Assembly (NCBI RefSeq): GCF_004751985.1
Contig: NZ_CP038492.1
Span: forward strand, 2,604,001 to 2,668,000
Direction: 5' to 3'
DNA length: 64,000 nt
DNA from: Rhodophyticola sp. CCM32
Lineage (GTDB): Bacteria; Pseudomonadota; Alphaproteobacteria; Rhodobacterales; Rhodobacteraceae
Shown one piece after another: positions 17,450 through 25,717 of this stretch (its first letter is position 1; every line of letters starts with the position of its first letter). Position numbers and translations under genes: made by a program. The notes beneath the pieces are model-generated. The model had not been told where the DNA came from and ran no database searches. It worked only from the letters and a program-made list of their open reading frames with translations.

Positions 17450-18349
17450 CTACCCCCGGGCTTCGTCAAAGGCCGCGCTTAACGCGCGCACGGCCTCTGG
17501 CGTCCGGGGGCCGAAACCAAGCATCAGCAACCCATCCATCCGCACCACCGACCCGGTTTGTGCCGCCGGTGTGGTCGACAGGGCCGGATGGCTGAACAGC
17601 TCTGCATCGGCTGCGGAATGATCCCCCTGACGATCCATCATCAGGATCACATCGGGGGCCAGGGCGGTCACCGCCTCATCGGTCAGGGGTTTGTAGCCGT
17701 CAAATTCCGTGACCGCATTTTCCCCACCGGCAAGTGCGATGATCCCCGCAGCCCCGGTATCGGTGCCCGAGGCCAGAATACGCCCGCCCTGCATCGACAG
17801 GATGAACAGCACACGCGGCGGCGTGCCCCCGGTCGCGGCGGCGGCCTCGGCTTCGGCCAGGTCCGCATCGACCTCGGCGGCAAGGTCCTCACCGGCCGCG
17901 TCCACGCCAAGGGCGGCGGCAACCGCGCGAATTTTCTCTCCGATCGAGGCCCGGTCATAGCCATCGGGCACCATCACGAAATTGATCGCGGCCTCTTCCA
18001 GCACCTCGATGGTTTCAGGCGGGCCACTGCCGGCCTCGGCAATCACCAGATCGGGATTGACCGACAATACCCCCTCGGGCGACAGCGCCCGCATATAACC
18101 GACATCGGGCAAAGCCTCGGCCTCCGGCGGGAAGCTGGAGGTCGTGTCACGGGCAACCAGACGGTCCTGCTGACCCAGGGCATAGATGATCTCGGTCACG
18201 GAGCCGCCGATGGCAAGCACCCGATCATCATCTTGCGCCTGCACCGAGGTGCCCGATATCATCACGGCAAGGATTGCAATGGCGGCGCCGAACTCTTTAG
18301 CGAAAGCCGCAAACCGGGCGGGGCGCGACTGGCAGTTCCGCCCCCTCAT
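17450..18349 (-). CDS. hmuT: Periplasmic heme-binding protein
   Basis: 299-residue class III periplasmic binding protein that hands heme to HmuUV. A signal peptide ends at about residue 38 (VQAQ-DDDR). The mature domain begins with VLAIGGSVTEIIYALG, the typical first lobe, followed by PDLVIAEAGSGPPETIE and the inter-lobe helix. Its start overlaps the hmuS stop as ATGA. Operon order S-T-U-V confirms the assignment. Confidence 0.94.
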   Translation of the reverse strand: MRGRNCQSRPARFAAFAKEFGAAIAILAVMISGTSVQAQDDDRVLAIGGSVTEIIYALGQQDRLVARDTTSSFPPEAEALPDVGYMRALSPEGVLSVNPDLVIAEAGSGPPETIEVLEEAAINFVMVPDGYDRASIGEKIRAVAAALGVDAAGEDLAAEVDADLAEAEAAAATGGTPPRVLFILSMQGGRILASGTDTGAAGIIALAGGENAVTEFDGYKPLTDEAVTALAPDVILMMDRQGDHSAADAELFSHPALSTTPAAQTGSVVRMDGLLMLGFGPRTPEAVRALSAAFDEARG

Positions 18350-19407
18350 GACGCCACCCCGGCCAGGGTTTCGGCGCGGGGCAAATCCTCTGCCATCCGG
18401 GCAAAGGCAGCCGCATGATCCGGCCCCTTTTCCTTGCGCAGCCCGAACATCTGCAGGATCAGACGCCCCATATCATCAAAAGCCTCGATCGACAGCGCAG
18501 GCCCGCGTTTGGTGGGTTTTTCCACCAGCCAGACCTCGGCCACATGATCGCGCCGCAGATGCAGGTTGAAACCCGGGTCCATCACATTCTGCCACGGGCC
18601 CATGGGTTTAAGCCGGTCAACCGGGCCGCTGTGGATCTGGATACAGCCTTTGTTGCCGACAAAGATCATCACCCCTGTGCCCGTTTGCGAAAGCGTCTCC
18701 AACGCGGTGTTCAATGCCGCGGGCTGAAGCAGACGGGCCATAGAGCCACCGGCGATACGATAGGCACCCAACCGGTTCATCTTCAGCTTGGAGACAAGCC
18801 GCATGAACTGATGCGTGTCGGTCATCCGCGCCCATTCGCGGCGCAGGGCCTCGGCCTTGTCCGGGTCTGCTTTGGGCTGTTCCGGGGCGGCCCGCACAGC
18901 CAGATCCAGCGGCTGCGGATCAGCGCATGCCAGATCACCGGTCAGCCGCGCCCAGCCATCCATGTCGGACCCGTCGCGCAGGATCACCTTATGCACCGCA
19001 TCGCCTGCGGCATCGAACACCTGAAGGGAGCGGCGAAGCTGCCCGCCCACCTCTTTTTCCACTGCGAAAGCATGCTGCCAGTGGTTGGGAAAAATCCGCA
19101 GATCAATCTCTGCTGTGAGTATCATCGCCGCATGGGCTCCGGGATGAAAGTTGTCATAGACACCGATCTTTTCATGGACCGCACTTTCATTCCGGGTCAG
19201 GGCCATCACCTCACCCAGACCGCAGATCATCGGCATCAACCGCTCTGGCGCGGCCTCGATCCGGGTGGCAGGGTTGCTTAGATCGGCGGCGACAAGGGCC
19301 GCCTCGGCAATGCCGAGCTGATCGGCCAGATCCCGGGGCCGGGCTTTCGGATTTGCCGCAATTGCGGCGCGAATATCGTCCTCGGACGGAATGTTCTCTG
19401 CGGCCAT
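18346..19407 (-). CDS. hmuS: Hemin-degrading factor (HmuS/HemS family)
   Basis: 353-residue cytoplasmic heme-utilisation protein made of two similar halves: the first with FHPGAHAAMILTAEIDLRIF near 107-126 and the second with FVGNKGCIQIHSGPVDRL near 240-257 and a LHLRRDHVAEVW segment. Members bind heme and release iron or pass heme on. It is the first gene of the hmu operon, transcribed away from the TonB receptor; the shared gap of 233 bases carries two palindromes that are likely iron-control sites. Confidence 0.94.
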   Translation of the reverse strand: MAAENIPSEDDIRAAIAANPKARPRDLADQLGIAEAALVAADLSNPATRIEAAPERLMPMICGLGEVMALTRNESAVHEKIGVYDNFHPGAHAAMILTAEIDLRIFPNHWQHAFAVEKEVGGQLRRSLQVFDAAGDAVHKVILRDGSDMDGWARLTGDLACADPQPLDLAVRAAPEQPKADPDKAEALRREWARMTDTHQFMRLVSKLKMNRLGAYRIAGGSMARLLQPAALNTALETLSQTGTGVMIFVGNKGCIQIHSGPVDRLKPMGPWQNVMDPGFNLHLRRDHVAEVWLVEKPTKRGPALSIEAFDDMGRLILQMFGLRKEKGPDHAAAFARMAEDLPRAETLAGVAS

Positions 19408-19485
19408 GATCCACGTGCCTTTTAGTTAATATTTTGATGGTCTTGAGGGGTCTGGCTGGCCAAGGCACAAGCTGGATCTCGGTTG

Positions 19486-19537
19486 GAGATGATATTTGCA
19501 TCTCATATACTTGACTGTTTTAGTCAACCGCTATAGC
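19486..19537. promoter_or_regulatory. Divergent hmuS/receptor promoter region with two operator-like palindromes
   Basis: Palindrome 1 is GAGATG-N7-CATCTC (19486-19504). Palindrome 2 is TTGACT-N5-AGTCAA (19511-19527). The TTGACT half can act as a -35 element on either strand; on the plus strand TATAGC (19532-19537) follows after 15 bases. Iron-responsive palindromes are known upstream of iron genes in Rhodobacterales, and palindrome 2 has a 6-5-6 counterpart at 29901-29917 before the imelysin operon. Confidence 0.6.
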
Positions 19538-19640
19538 CAACACAAGAGCGGCTGATAGATTGATGTGCTTCCACACCAAACCCGGCCTTGCAAGCGTCTC
19601 CGCCAGCATAATTCTCACATAATACCGATGCGGAGGCTTT

Positions 19641-21674
19641 ATGCCCATTTCTATGAATTACACACGTCTGTTTGCCAGTACGGCACTTGTTGCAACACTG
19701 TCCCTTCTGGCCCAGCAGGGGCAGGCCCAGGACGCCACAGCCACGCCGCTTGGGCGGATCATTCTGGGTTGGGGCACCGATCAGGTTGCAATTGGTACAC
19801 CTCAGGCGGTTACCGTGCTGAACGAAGACGATATCGACCAGCAACAGGCCACCACATTAGGCGAATTGTTCGATCAGGTTCCCGGTGTGCAATCCATCGG
19901 CTCGGATCGGGTGGGCGGTTTGTCGTTCAACATCCGCGGGATCGGGGAGCTTGGCTCTGCCGATGAAAGCCGTATCATCGTGCAGGTTGATGGGGCCACA
20001 AAATTCTACGAACAATATCGCATGGGGTCGTTCTTTTCAGATCCGGAACTGTATCGCCGGGTCGAGATTCTGCGCGGGCCGGCCTCGTCCACGCTGTATG
20101 GTGCTGGGGCGCTTGGCGGTGTGGTCACCTTTGAAACCCGCAACCCATCGGATTTTCTGGACGGGGATGAAACCCAGACCCTGCGGTTCCGCACCAGTTA
20201 TGACAGCAATGGCGACGGCTTCATGGGGTCGGTCATTTATGCGACACAGCCGCGCGAGGATCTCGAATTCCTTGCCGCGCTGAATTACCGGCAGGCGGGC
20301 AATTACGAAGATGGGGACGGCACCGAGATATCGGGCTCGGAATTCAATTCGATATCGGGCCTTTTGAAAGCCACCTATCATTTCGGCGATGACATGTCCC
20401 AGGTGCTGACAGCTTCTTATCAGATCTGGGACAGCGACCTGGATGATACCGCCTATTCGCAGACCGGCACTTTGCCCTTTGGCACGGTAGACCGTCACAT
20501 TCGTGACCAGACCCTGTCCTTGCGCTGGCAGAACCCGGCGCCCGCCAATCCCTGGCTCGATCTGGATGTGGTGCTCAGCTATTCCGACACTGCAGTGGAG
20601 CAGGGCGACTCCAGTGTGCCCTCCCCTTCTCCGCTTTTCGCCGACAGCGACTATAGCTATGAAACGCTTAGCCTGAAGGTGCAGAACACAATGACCATGG
20701 CCGGGGCGGGCTGGGAAAACTTTCTGACCTATGGCATCCAGTTGTCGCGGCAGGACCGCGTTGCCGGCACCACCGCAGGGCCATTGGGCTTCCATCCCGA
20801 GGGTGTCGACAGCCGGGTCGGATTGTTTGCACAAAGCGAACTGGTCTTTGACAATGGCCTGACCCTGGTGCCCGGCATCCGGCTTGATTTCGTCAATCTG
20901 GAACCAGCGGCCGGCATTGCGGGCACGACAACCACCACGGAAACAGCATTTTCGCCCAAACTGGCGGTGTATTACGAGATCAATGACAATTGGTCGGTTT
21001 TCGGCTCTATCGCACAAACGCAGCGGGTGCCGACACTGGACGAGTTGTTCTCCCTGGATTCAAATGAACCCTCCAGCCCGGATCTGGGCATGGAAACCTC
21101 TCGCAGTGCAGAACTGGGCTTCTCCTTCTCCAATGCGGGTGTCTTCAACACAAACGACGCGTTTGATCTGAAAGTCACCGCATTTTACAGCGAGCTTGAG
21201 GATCTGATCGAGCGGGATTCCACCGCAGGTACGCCATATTACCGCAACATCGCCTCTGCCGAGATTTACGGGATCGAGATCGAAGCCGCCTATGAGGCAG
21301 AACGGCTTTTCGGCCGGCTGGCCTATTCCGATGTGCGGGGAGAGGATACCGCAACGGGCCTGACCCTGACATCAATCCCGGCCCGCTCGCTTGGTTTGAC
21401 CCTGGGGGGTCGTGCGCCGGATCTGGGCATTGAATATGGCTGGCGCGGATATTTCGTTGACGACATCAGCTATAGCGCAGGCAACAGCTTCGACTCCTAT
21501 GCTGTTCATGACCTGTTCATGTCCTGGACCCCCCGTCGCGGCGCGTTTGAAGGGTTCGAAATTCGCGCCTCGGTCGAAAATGTGCTGGATGAAACCTATC
21601 AGAACAGCCTGGCGGGCGATAACGGGCGCGGCCGTACCTACCGCCTGACCCTGTCACGCCCAATTCAATGGTGA
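19641..21674 (+). CDS. hmuR: TonB-dependent heme receptor
   Basis: 677-residue outer-membrane receptor. A signal peptide (about residues 1-30) is followed by the plug domain (GELFDQVPGVQSIGS, VEILRGPASSTLYGAGALGGVV) and a 22-strand barrel ending in an aromatic residue (Trp677). The heme-receptor FRAP/NPNL region appears as QRVPTLDELF followed by SSPDLGMETS, a divergent version. GGAGG lies just before the start. The gene is divergent from hmuS and is followed by its own ExbB-ExbD-TonB energising genes, so heme is the likely ligand. Confidence 0.93.
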   Translation: MPISMNYTRLFASTALVATLSLLAQQGQAQDATATPLGRIILGWGTDQVAIGTPQAVTVLNEDDIDQQQATTLGELFDQVPGVQSIGSDRVGGLSFNIRGIGELGSADESRIIVQVDGATKFYEQYRMGSFFSDPELYRRVEILRGPASSTLYGAGALGGVVTFETRNPSDFLDGDETQTLRFRTSYDSNGDGFMGSVIYATQPREDLEFLAALNYRQAGNYEDGDGTEISGSEFNSISGLLKATYHFGDDMSQVLTASYQIWDSDLDDTAYSQTGTLPFGTVDRHIRDQTLSLRWQNPAPANPWLDLDVVLSYSDTAVEQGDSSVPSPSPLFADSDYSYETLSLKVQNTMTMAGAGWENFLTYGIQLSRQDRVAGTTAGPLGFHPEGVDSRVGLFAQSELVFDNGLTLVPGIRLDFVNLEPAAGIAGTTTTTETAFSPKLAVYYEINDNWSVFGSIAQTQRVPTLDELFSLDSNEPSSPDLGMETSRSAELGFSFSNAGVFNTNDAFDLKVTAFYSELEDLIERDSTAGTPYYRNIASAEIYGIEIEAAYEAERLFGRLAYSDVRGEDTATGLTLTSIPARSLGLTLGGRAPDLGIEYGWRGYFVDDISYSAGNSFDSYAVHDLFMSWTPRRGAFEGFEIRASVENVLDETYQNSLAGDNGRGRTYRLTLSRPIQW

Positions 21675-22126
21675 CTATGAAGAAGATGATATCCTGCCTT
21701 CTGCGCAGACAGGCCGTGCTTGGTCTCGGCCTGTCTGCTGCATTGCTCCCGATGGCGGTTTTGGCACAGGAAGAGGCGCCGGGCCTGTCGGTGGAACTGA
21801 ACGTCCTTGAACAGATCGCAGAGGTCTGCCGTCTGACCATGCTGGCCGAAAACCGGTTGGGTCACGATCTGGACAATCTGGTGCTTGAAACCGTGCTGAT
21901 CACCAATGACGGGTTGGTGGACCGCCTGACCCTGTTCGATTTCCAGAGCTTGCCGCAGGGCCGCCCCCGGGTCAGGCAGTTTGACCTGCCCGCGCTGACC
22001 TGCGCGGATCTGGGTCAGGTGCTGATCAATGGCGTGCAAAACTGCACGGGTGACGGATTGGATGAAACGGCCTGCGAAGACGCGTTGCGATTGAGCAGCC
22101 GCTCAGATGTGGAGTTATCGGGATGA
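21668..22126 (+). CDS. Exported protein of unknown function in the heme-uptake operon
   Basis: 152-residue protein with a signal peptide (KKMISCLLRRQAVLG hydrophobic core, cleavage near VLAQ-EEAP). The mature part of about 120 residues has three or four Cys (near VCRL, LTCAD, NCTGD and TACED), which could form disulfides in the periplasm. No family is recognised. It overlaps the receptor end by 7 bases and the exbB start as ATGA, so it is certainly in the operon; ATG 21677 is an alternative start. A role as accessory to TonB-driven uptake is inference from position. Confidence 0.8.
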   Translation: MVTMKKMISCLLRRQAVLGLGLSAALLPMAVLAQEEAPGLSVELNVLEQIAEVCRLTMLAENRLGHDLDNLVLETVLITNDGLVDRLTLFDFQSLPQGRPRVRQFDLPALTCADLGQVLINGVQNCTGDGLDETACEDALRLSSRSDVELSG

Positions 22127-22815
22127 TGATGGTGCATGACGCCCTGATCCGCGTGACCGATCTGCTGGCGCTTGGCGGGCCGGTCGTGGCGCTGTTGCTG
22201 GTCCTCTCGGTTCTGGCGCTGGCGATGATCCTGTTCAAGCTGGGGCAGCTTCAGCGGGCAGGCGTGGGGCGCCATCGCACCATTCACAATACCCTTGTGG
22301 CCTGGGATATGGGGCAAGCGGCACAGGCGCTCAGCACCGCGCATATGGCCCGCAATCATCTGGGCGGTTTTCTGATCGAGGCGCTTCCGCTGATCCAGAC
22401 CGAGGGGACCGACAGAACCGCGCTGAAGGCCCGGCTGGAAGCCATGGCCGCGACCCGGCTTGATCGGTTGGAGGTCGGGTTTCGCCTGCTGGACAGCATC
22501 GCACAGATTGCCCCGCTGCTTGGGCTGTTCGGCACGGTTCTGGGCATGATTGACGCGTTTCAGGCCTTGCAGGAAGCCGGCAACGCGGTTGACCCCTCGC
22601 TTTTGGCCGGCGGGATCTGGGTGGCCTTGATGACCACGGCTGCCGGGCTGGCGGTGGCAATGCCGGTCTCCCTGATCCTGACCTGGTTCGAATCCCGCAT
22701 CGCGGCGGAACGGGCCCTGGCCGATATGGTCCTGCAACAGCTGTTCTGCCCGGTGCCCCGCGTTGAACACCCTTCGAACCAGGTTTTGCCCGGCGCGCTT
22801 GCCCATGCCGGTTAG
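22123..22815 (+). CDS. exbB: MotA/TolQ/ExbB proton channel family protein
   Basis: 230-residue inner-membrane component of the TonB energiser. Three hydrophobic segments are seen (about residues 16-38, 125-145 and 160-185) with the family segments IAQIAPLLGLFGTVLGMI and LMTTAAGLAVAMPV. Its start overlaps the preceding gene and its end overlaps exbD. It works with ExbD and TonB to transfer proton-motive force to the receptor. Confidence 0.93.
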   Translation: MMMVHDALIRVTDLLALGGPVVALLLVLSVLALAMILFKLGQLQRAGVGRHRTIHNTLVAWDMGQAAQALSTAHMARNHLGGFLIEALPLIQTEGTDRTALKARLEAMAATRLDRLEVGFRLLDSIAQIAPLLGLFGTVLGMIDAFQALQEAGNAVDPSLLAGGIWVALMTTAAGLAVAMPVSLILTWFESRIAAERALADMVLQQLFCPVPRVEHPSNQVLPGALAHAG

Positions 22816-23185
22816 GATGGCCCAAAGGCGCAGGCGCAACCTGTCGATGACCTCGCTGATTGACGTCATCTTTCTGCTTTTGCTGTTCTTCATGCTGTCC
22901 TCCACCTTCACGCGTTTTGCCGAACTGCCCTTGCAGATGGCCAGCGGCGGCACCGTGTCCAACACAACCCCGCCGCACTTCCTGCGTCTTGAGGCCGACA
23001 GTCTCACATTGAACGGGCAAACCCTGAGCCTTGAGGCCCTGCCCGAGCGGATCGCCGCCCTTGAGCCCGGCGACGATGCCGTGCTGCTGGTCAGCACCAC
23101 CGCGGATGTCACCGCGCAGCGGCTGGTCGATCTGCTGGCAATATTGCGCCCGGCGACCGGTCTGTCGGTGCGAATTCTGGAATAG
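22805..23185 (+). CDS. exbD: ExbD/TolR family biopolymer transport protein, first copy
   Basis: 126-residue protein with a short basic N-terminus, one transmembrane helix (about 18-39) containing the essential-type aspartate in SLIDVIFLLLLFFML, and a periplasmic domain. ATG 22805 overlaps the last bases of exbB; ATG 22817 is a possible alternative. A longer frame from 22763 lies wholly inside exbB and is rejected. It is one of two adjacent ExbD copies. Confidence 0.92.
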   Translation: MPVRMAQRRRRNLSMTSLIDVIFLLLLFFMLSSTFTRFAELPLQMASGGTVSNTTPPHFLRLEADSLTLNGQTLSLEALPERIAALEPGDDAVLLVSTTADVTAQRLVDLLAILRPATGLSVRILE

Positions 23186-23194
23186 GGCCTGCCC

Positions 23195-23569
23195 ATGCCG
23201 CTCCGCCGCGTCACCACCAAACCCCAGAGAGAACCCACCATCGCGCTGATCAATATCGTCTTTCTGATGCTGATCTTTTTTCTGATCGCAGGCAATCTGG
23301 CCCCGCCGCTTGGGCCGGTGGATCTGATCGACACCGCCGATCTGGATGGCCGCGCGCCGCCTGATGCCGCCGTGATCCTGCCCGATGGGACGCTGCTGTA
23401 CCGGGGGGTGGAAACCACGCCCGAAAGCTTTGCCGACACCGGCGACAACCTGCGCCTTGTGCCGGATCGTGCCCTGCCCGCCGGTCAGTTGTTGGCGATT
23501 GTATCCGCGTTGCAGGGGGCAGGCGCCGCCGGGGTCTGGATCGTCACCGAACGGGGCTTAAACAGATGA
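23195..23569 (+). CDS. ExbD/TolR family biopolymer transport protein, second copy
   Basis: 124-residue ExbD-like protein with one helix (about 16-37, ALINIVFLMLIFFLIAG). The position of the conserved Asp in the ExbD helix (SLIDVIF) is Asn here (ALINIVF), so proton transfer through this copy may be altered. It lies 9 bases after the first copy and overlaps tonB as ATGA. ExbD pairs are common in heme/TonB loci of this group, and probably form a heteromeric complex. Confidence 0.9.
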   Translation: MPLRRVTTKPQREPTIALINIVFLMLIFFLIAGNLAPPLGPVDLIDTADLDGRAPPDAAVILPDGTLLYRGVETTPESFADTGDNLRLVPDRALPAGQLLAIVSALQGAGAAGVWIVTERGLNR

Positions 23570-24594
23570 CCCCGCGTCTGGCCTCTGCGGCGGGTCTTGC
23601 CATCGCCGGGTCGCTGGCCTTGCATCTGGCGGGGTTTGCAGGGTTTGGCAATGCGCCGCCCGTCCCGCAGACAGATGGCGGCGGCTCTGCCGAGATGGCG
23701 CTTCTGGGCAGCAGCTTTGCCGATATGGTTCAGGGCAGCGCCAGCATGCCAGACACACCGCCGGTGCAGATGCCGGTTGAGACCAGCACCGCAGAGCAGA
23801 CCGAAACCGCCGATCCGACCAGCACCGCCCCCGTCCCGACCGATACGCCGACCGAGGCGGCAACCGTGGACAGTCTCGCCCTTTCCGCGCCACCGGATGA
23901 TGATCCGGTTCTGCCCCTCGAAACCGCAGAGCGGACCCCTCCCGCCGCCGCGCCCACGCCTGCCCGGACCACGGATGCCACCGCAGCCCTCCAGACGACC
24001 AGCGCCCGCGTTGACACCACGGCTCCGGCACCACCTGCAGAGCAACATCCCCTGCCCCCGGTGTCTGACCTGTCTGCAACCCCGGCCCCTGCCCCTGCAC
24101 GCATTGTGTCAACCGCCCCGCAGGCCCAACAGCCCGATGCCAGCACCCCGCGCCCGCAAGCGCGCCCGTCACCGGAACCGGAACCGGAACCACCCGCAAT
24201 TGCCGCCTCGGCCCCGTCTGCGGCAGGAAATGCATCACGGAATACCCGCCGTGGCGACGTATCTGGCCGCGAAGCAGGCCAAAGCGCGGCGCAAGCACCC
24301 GCCCGGGAAGGGGCGTCCCAAGCTGGCTCGGCGGCGGCTGCGAATTATCCGGGGCTGGTGATGCGCCAGATTGCACAGACCCGCCGCAATCGGGTGAGCG
24401 CCCGGGGTGAGGCGCAGGTTTCCTTCACCATCTCGGGCAATGGCGGTTTGCAGTCGATCAGCATCACCCGGTCCTCCGGCAATGCCGAACTGGATCAAAG
24501 CGCGCTGGATCATGTCCGCCGCGCATCGCCGTTTCCGCCGCCGCCCGCAGGGGCCACGCGCAACTTCTCAATCCGGATCGAGGGCCGGGGGTGA
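23566..24594 (+). CDS. tonB: TonB family energy-transducing protein
   Basis: 342-residue protein with an N-terminal anchor helix (about residues 5-25), a long Pro/Ala/Thr-rich periplasmic linker (about 60-230) and a C-terminal TonB domain (about 260-340; ARGEAQVSFTISGNGGLQS, SSGNAELDQSALDHVRRASPFPPPP). It transfers energy from ExbBD to the receptor upstream. The linker is Ala/Pro/Thr-rich rather than the Lys/Pro-Glu/Pro type. It ends the operon, convergent with the DUF1513 gene. Confidence 0.92.
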   Translation: MTPRLASAAGLAIAGSLALHLAGFAGFGNAPPVPQTDGGGSAEMALLGSSFADMVQGSASMPDTPPVQMPVETSTAEQTETADPTSTAPVPTDTPTEAATVDSLALSAPPDDDPVLPLETAERTPPAAAPTPARTTDATAALQTTSARVDTTAPAPPAEQHPLPPVSDLSATPAPAPARIVSTAPQAQQPDASTPRPQARPSPEPEPEPPAIAASAPSAAGNASRNTRRGDVSGREAGQSAAQAPAREGASQAGSAAAANYPGLVMRQIAQTRRNRVSARGEAQVSFTISGNGGLQSISITRSSGNAELDQSALDHVRRASPFPPPPAGATRNFSIRIEGRG

Positions 24595-24631
24595 AATCGG
24601 CACAGCCGCCGGTTCAAGCCGGACTGACCCG

Positions 24632-25717
24632 TTAAGACAGGCTGACCAGATGATTGTCCCACTGCAAGTCCGAGGTCAGTTTTCCGGTCACGGCCTGACC
24701 GGAGATCGCGGTGATCTCTCCGGTTCCGGCAGAGGCCAGAAACCCGGCGGAACGCGGCCCCAGCCCGCAGATATCCGCCGCCTCGACCGCCCCTGAAAAT
24801 GCCCCTGTGGCACTGTCGAACCGATGCAGCACCCCGCCGCGCGGTGAGGTGATGGCCAGCCCCGCCCCATCGCCCGAAAACGCAATACTGCCCGCATAGC
24901 CATTCAGCCGCCGCTGATCCGGCTCCGGCGCGCTGAGCATCCGGGGCGCGGCCTCCCCCCGCCGGTGGAGGAGGACCAGAGGCGGATGGAACGTTTCCTC
25001 CCCTTCCCATTGCATCGCGGCGGCCACCAGACCATCGGGCCGGATCGCCAGATGGCGAATGGAGTTCAGGCGCAGATCGGACGGCAGGGTGATCTGCGCG
25101 ATCTCGCCGCTTTCCGGGTCCAGATAGCTGAGATTGGCCTCCATGACCGGCAGGTTCAGCTTGGCGCGGCCACTGTCGGGATGGGTGGCAATACCGCCAT
25201 TCGCGATCACCAGAATATCGGTGCCGGGCAGACGGCACAGCTCATGCGGGCCCACCCCGCCTGACGCCATTTCACCGATCCTTGTATAGGCATCCTCCGC
25301 ATCCCAGATGCCGATCCGGCCATCCAGCGTTTCCAGATCGTTTTCGGTTGTGTAAAGGCGGCTGCCATCGGCGGAAAACGCGCCATGGCCATAGAAATGC
25401 CGGTCTGCGGGCGCTGTCAGCCGGGCGCTCTGCGCGCCGGTGGCGCAGTTGATCACATCGGCGAAAGTGCCCGGGCGGCGGGCAAAGGCCACCGCTTCGG
25501 GCCGGGTCGGATGGGCCGCCCCCGCATGGCCCCGCCCCGGAAGCGGCAGGGTGAACAGGATCTGCCCCTCCCCGTCCAGCCCGCACAGAACATAGGCCCC
25601 GTCGGGTGCCCGGGCCGCCGACAGATAGCCGGGGTTCCCGGCATCGGCCCAGCTGAGACGCGGCGTTGCGGCAGCCGCAAGAAGCCCCGCAAGGAAGGCC
25701 CGCCGGGATGGCATCAA
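24632..25717 (-). CDS. DUF1513 domain protein, Tat-exported beta-propeller-like
   Basis: 361-residue protein with a twin-arginine signal (SRRAFLAGLLAAAATPR). The mature protein has repeated WD/propeller-like blocks such as GHGAFSADGSRLYTTEND and GRIGIWDAEDAYTRIGEM. DUF1513 proteins sit with imelysin and di-heme oxidoreductase genes in iron-regulated loci of proteobacteria, as here. It is last of this operon and overlaps the preceding imelysin by ATGA. The molecular role is unknown; an iron-handling function in the periplasm is likely. Confidence 0.9.
   Translation of the reverse strand: MMPSRRAFLAGLLAAAATPRLSWADAGNPGYLSAARAPDGAYVLCGLDGEGQILFTLPLPGRGHAGAAHPTRPEAVAFARRPGTFADVINCATGAQSARLTAPADRHFYGHGAFSADGSRLYTTENDLETLDGRIGIWDAEDAYTRIGEMASGGVGPHELCRLPGTDILVIANGGIATHPDSGRAKLNLPVMEANLSYLDPESGEIAQITLPSDLRLNSIRHLAIRPDGLVAAAMQWEGEETFHPPLVLLHRRGEAAPRMLSAPEPDQRRLNGYAGSIAFSGDGAGLAITSPRGGVLHRFDSATGAFSGAVEAADICGLGPRSAGFLASAGTGEITAISGQAVTGKLTSDLQWDNHLVSLS

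Noticed and set aside
15571..19407. hmu operon considered as siderophore or vitamin B12 uptake
   Set aside because: The HmuS-type degrading factor with HmuT/U/V in S-T-U-V order and a divergent heme-type receptor argue specifically for heme.
23740..24320. Low-complexity Pro/Ala/Thr stretch considered as an unusual repeat
   Set aside because: It is the normal periplasmic linker of TonB; no ordered repeat unit was found.
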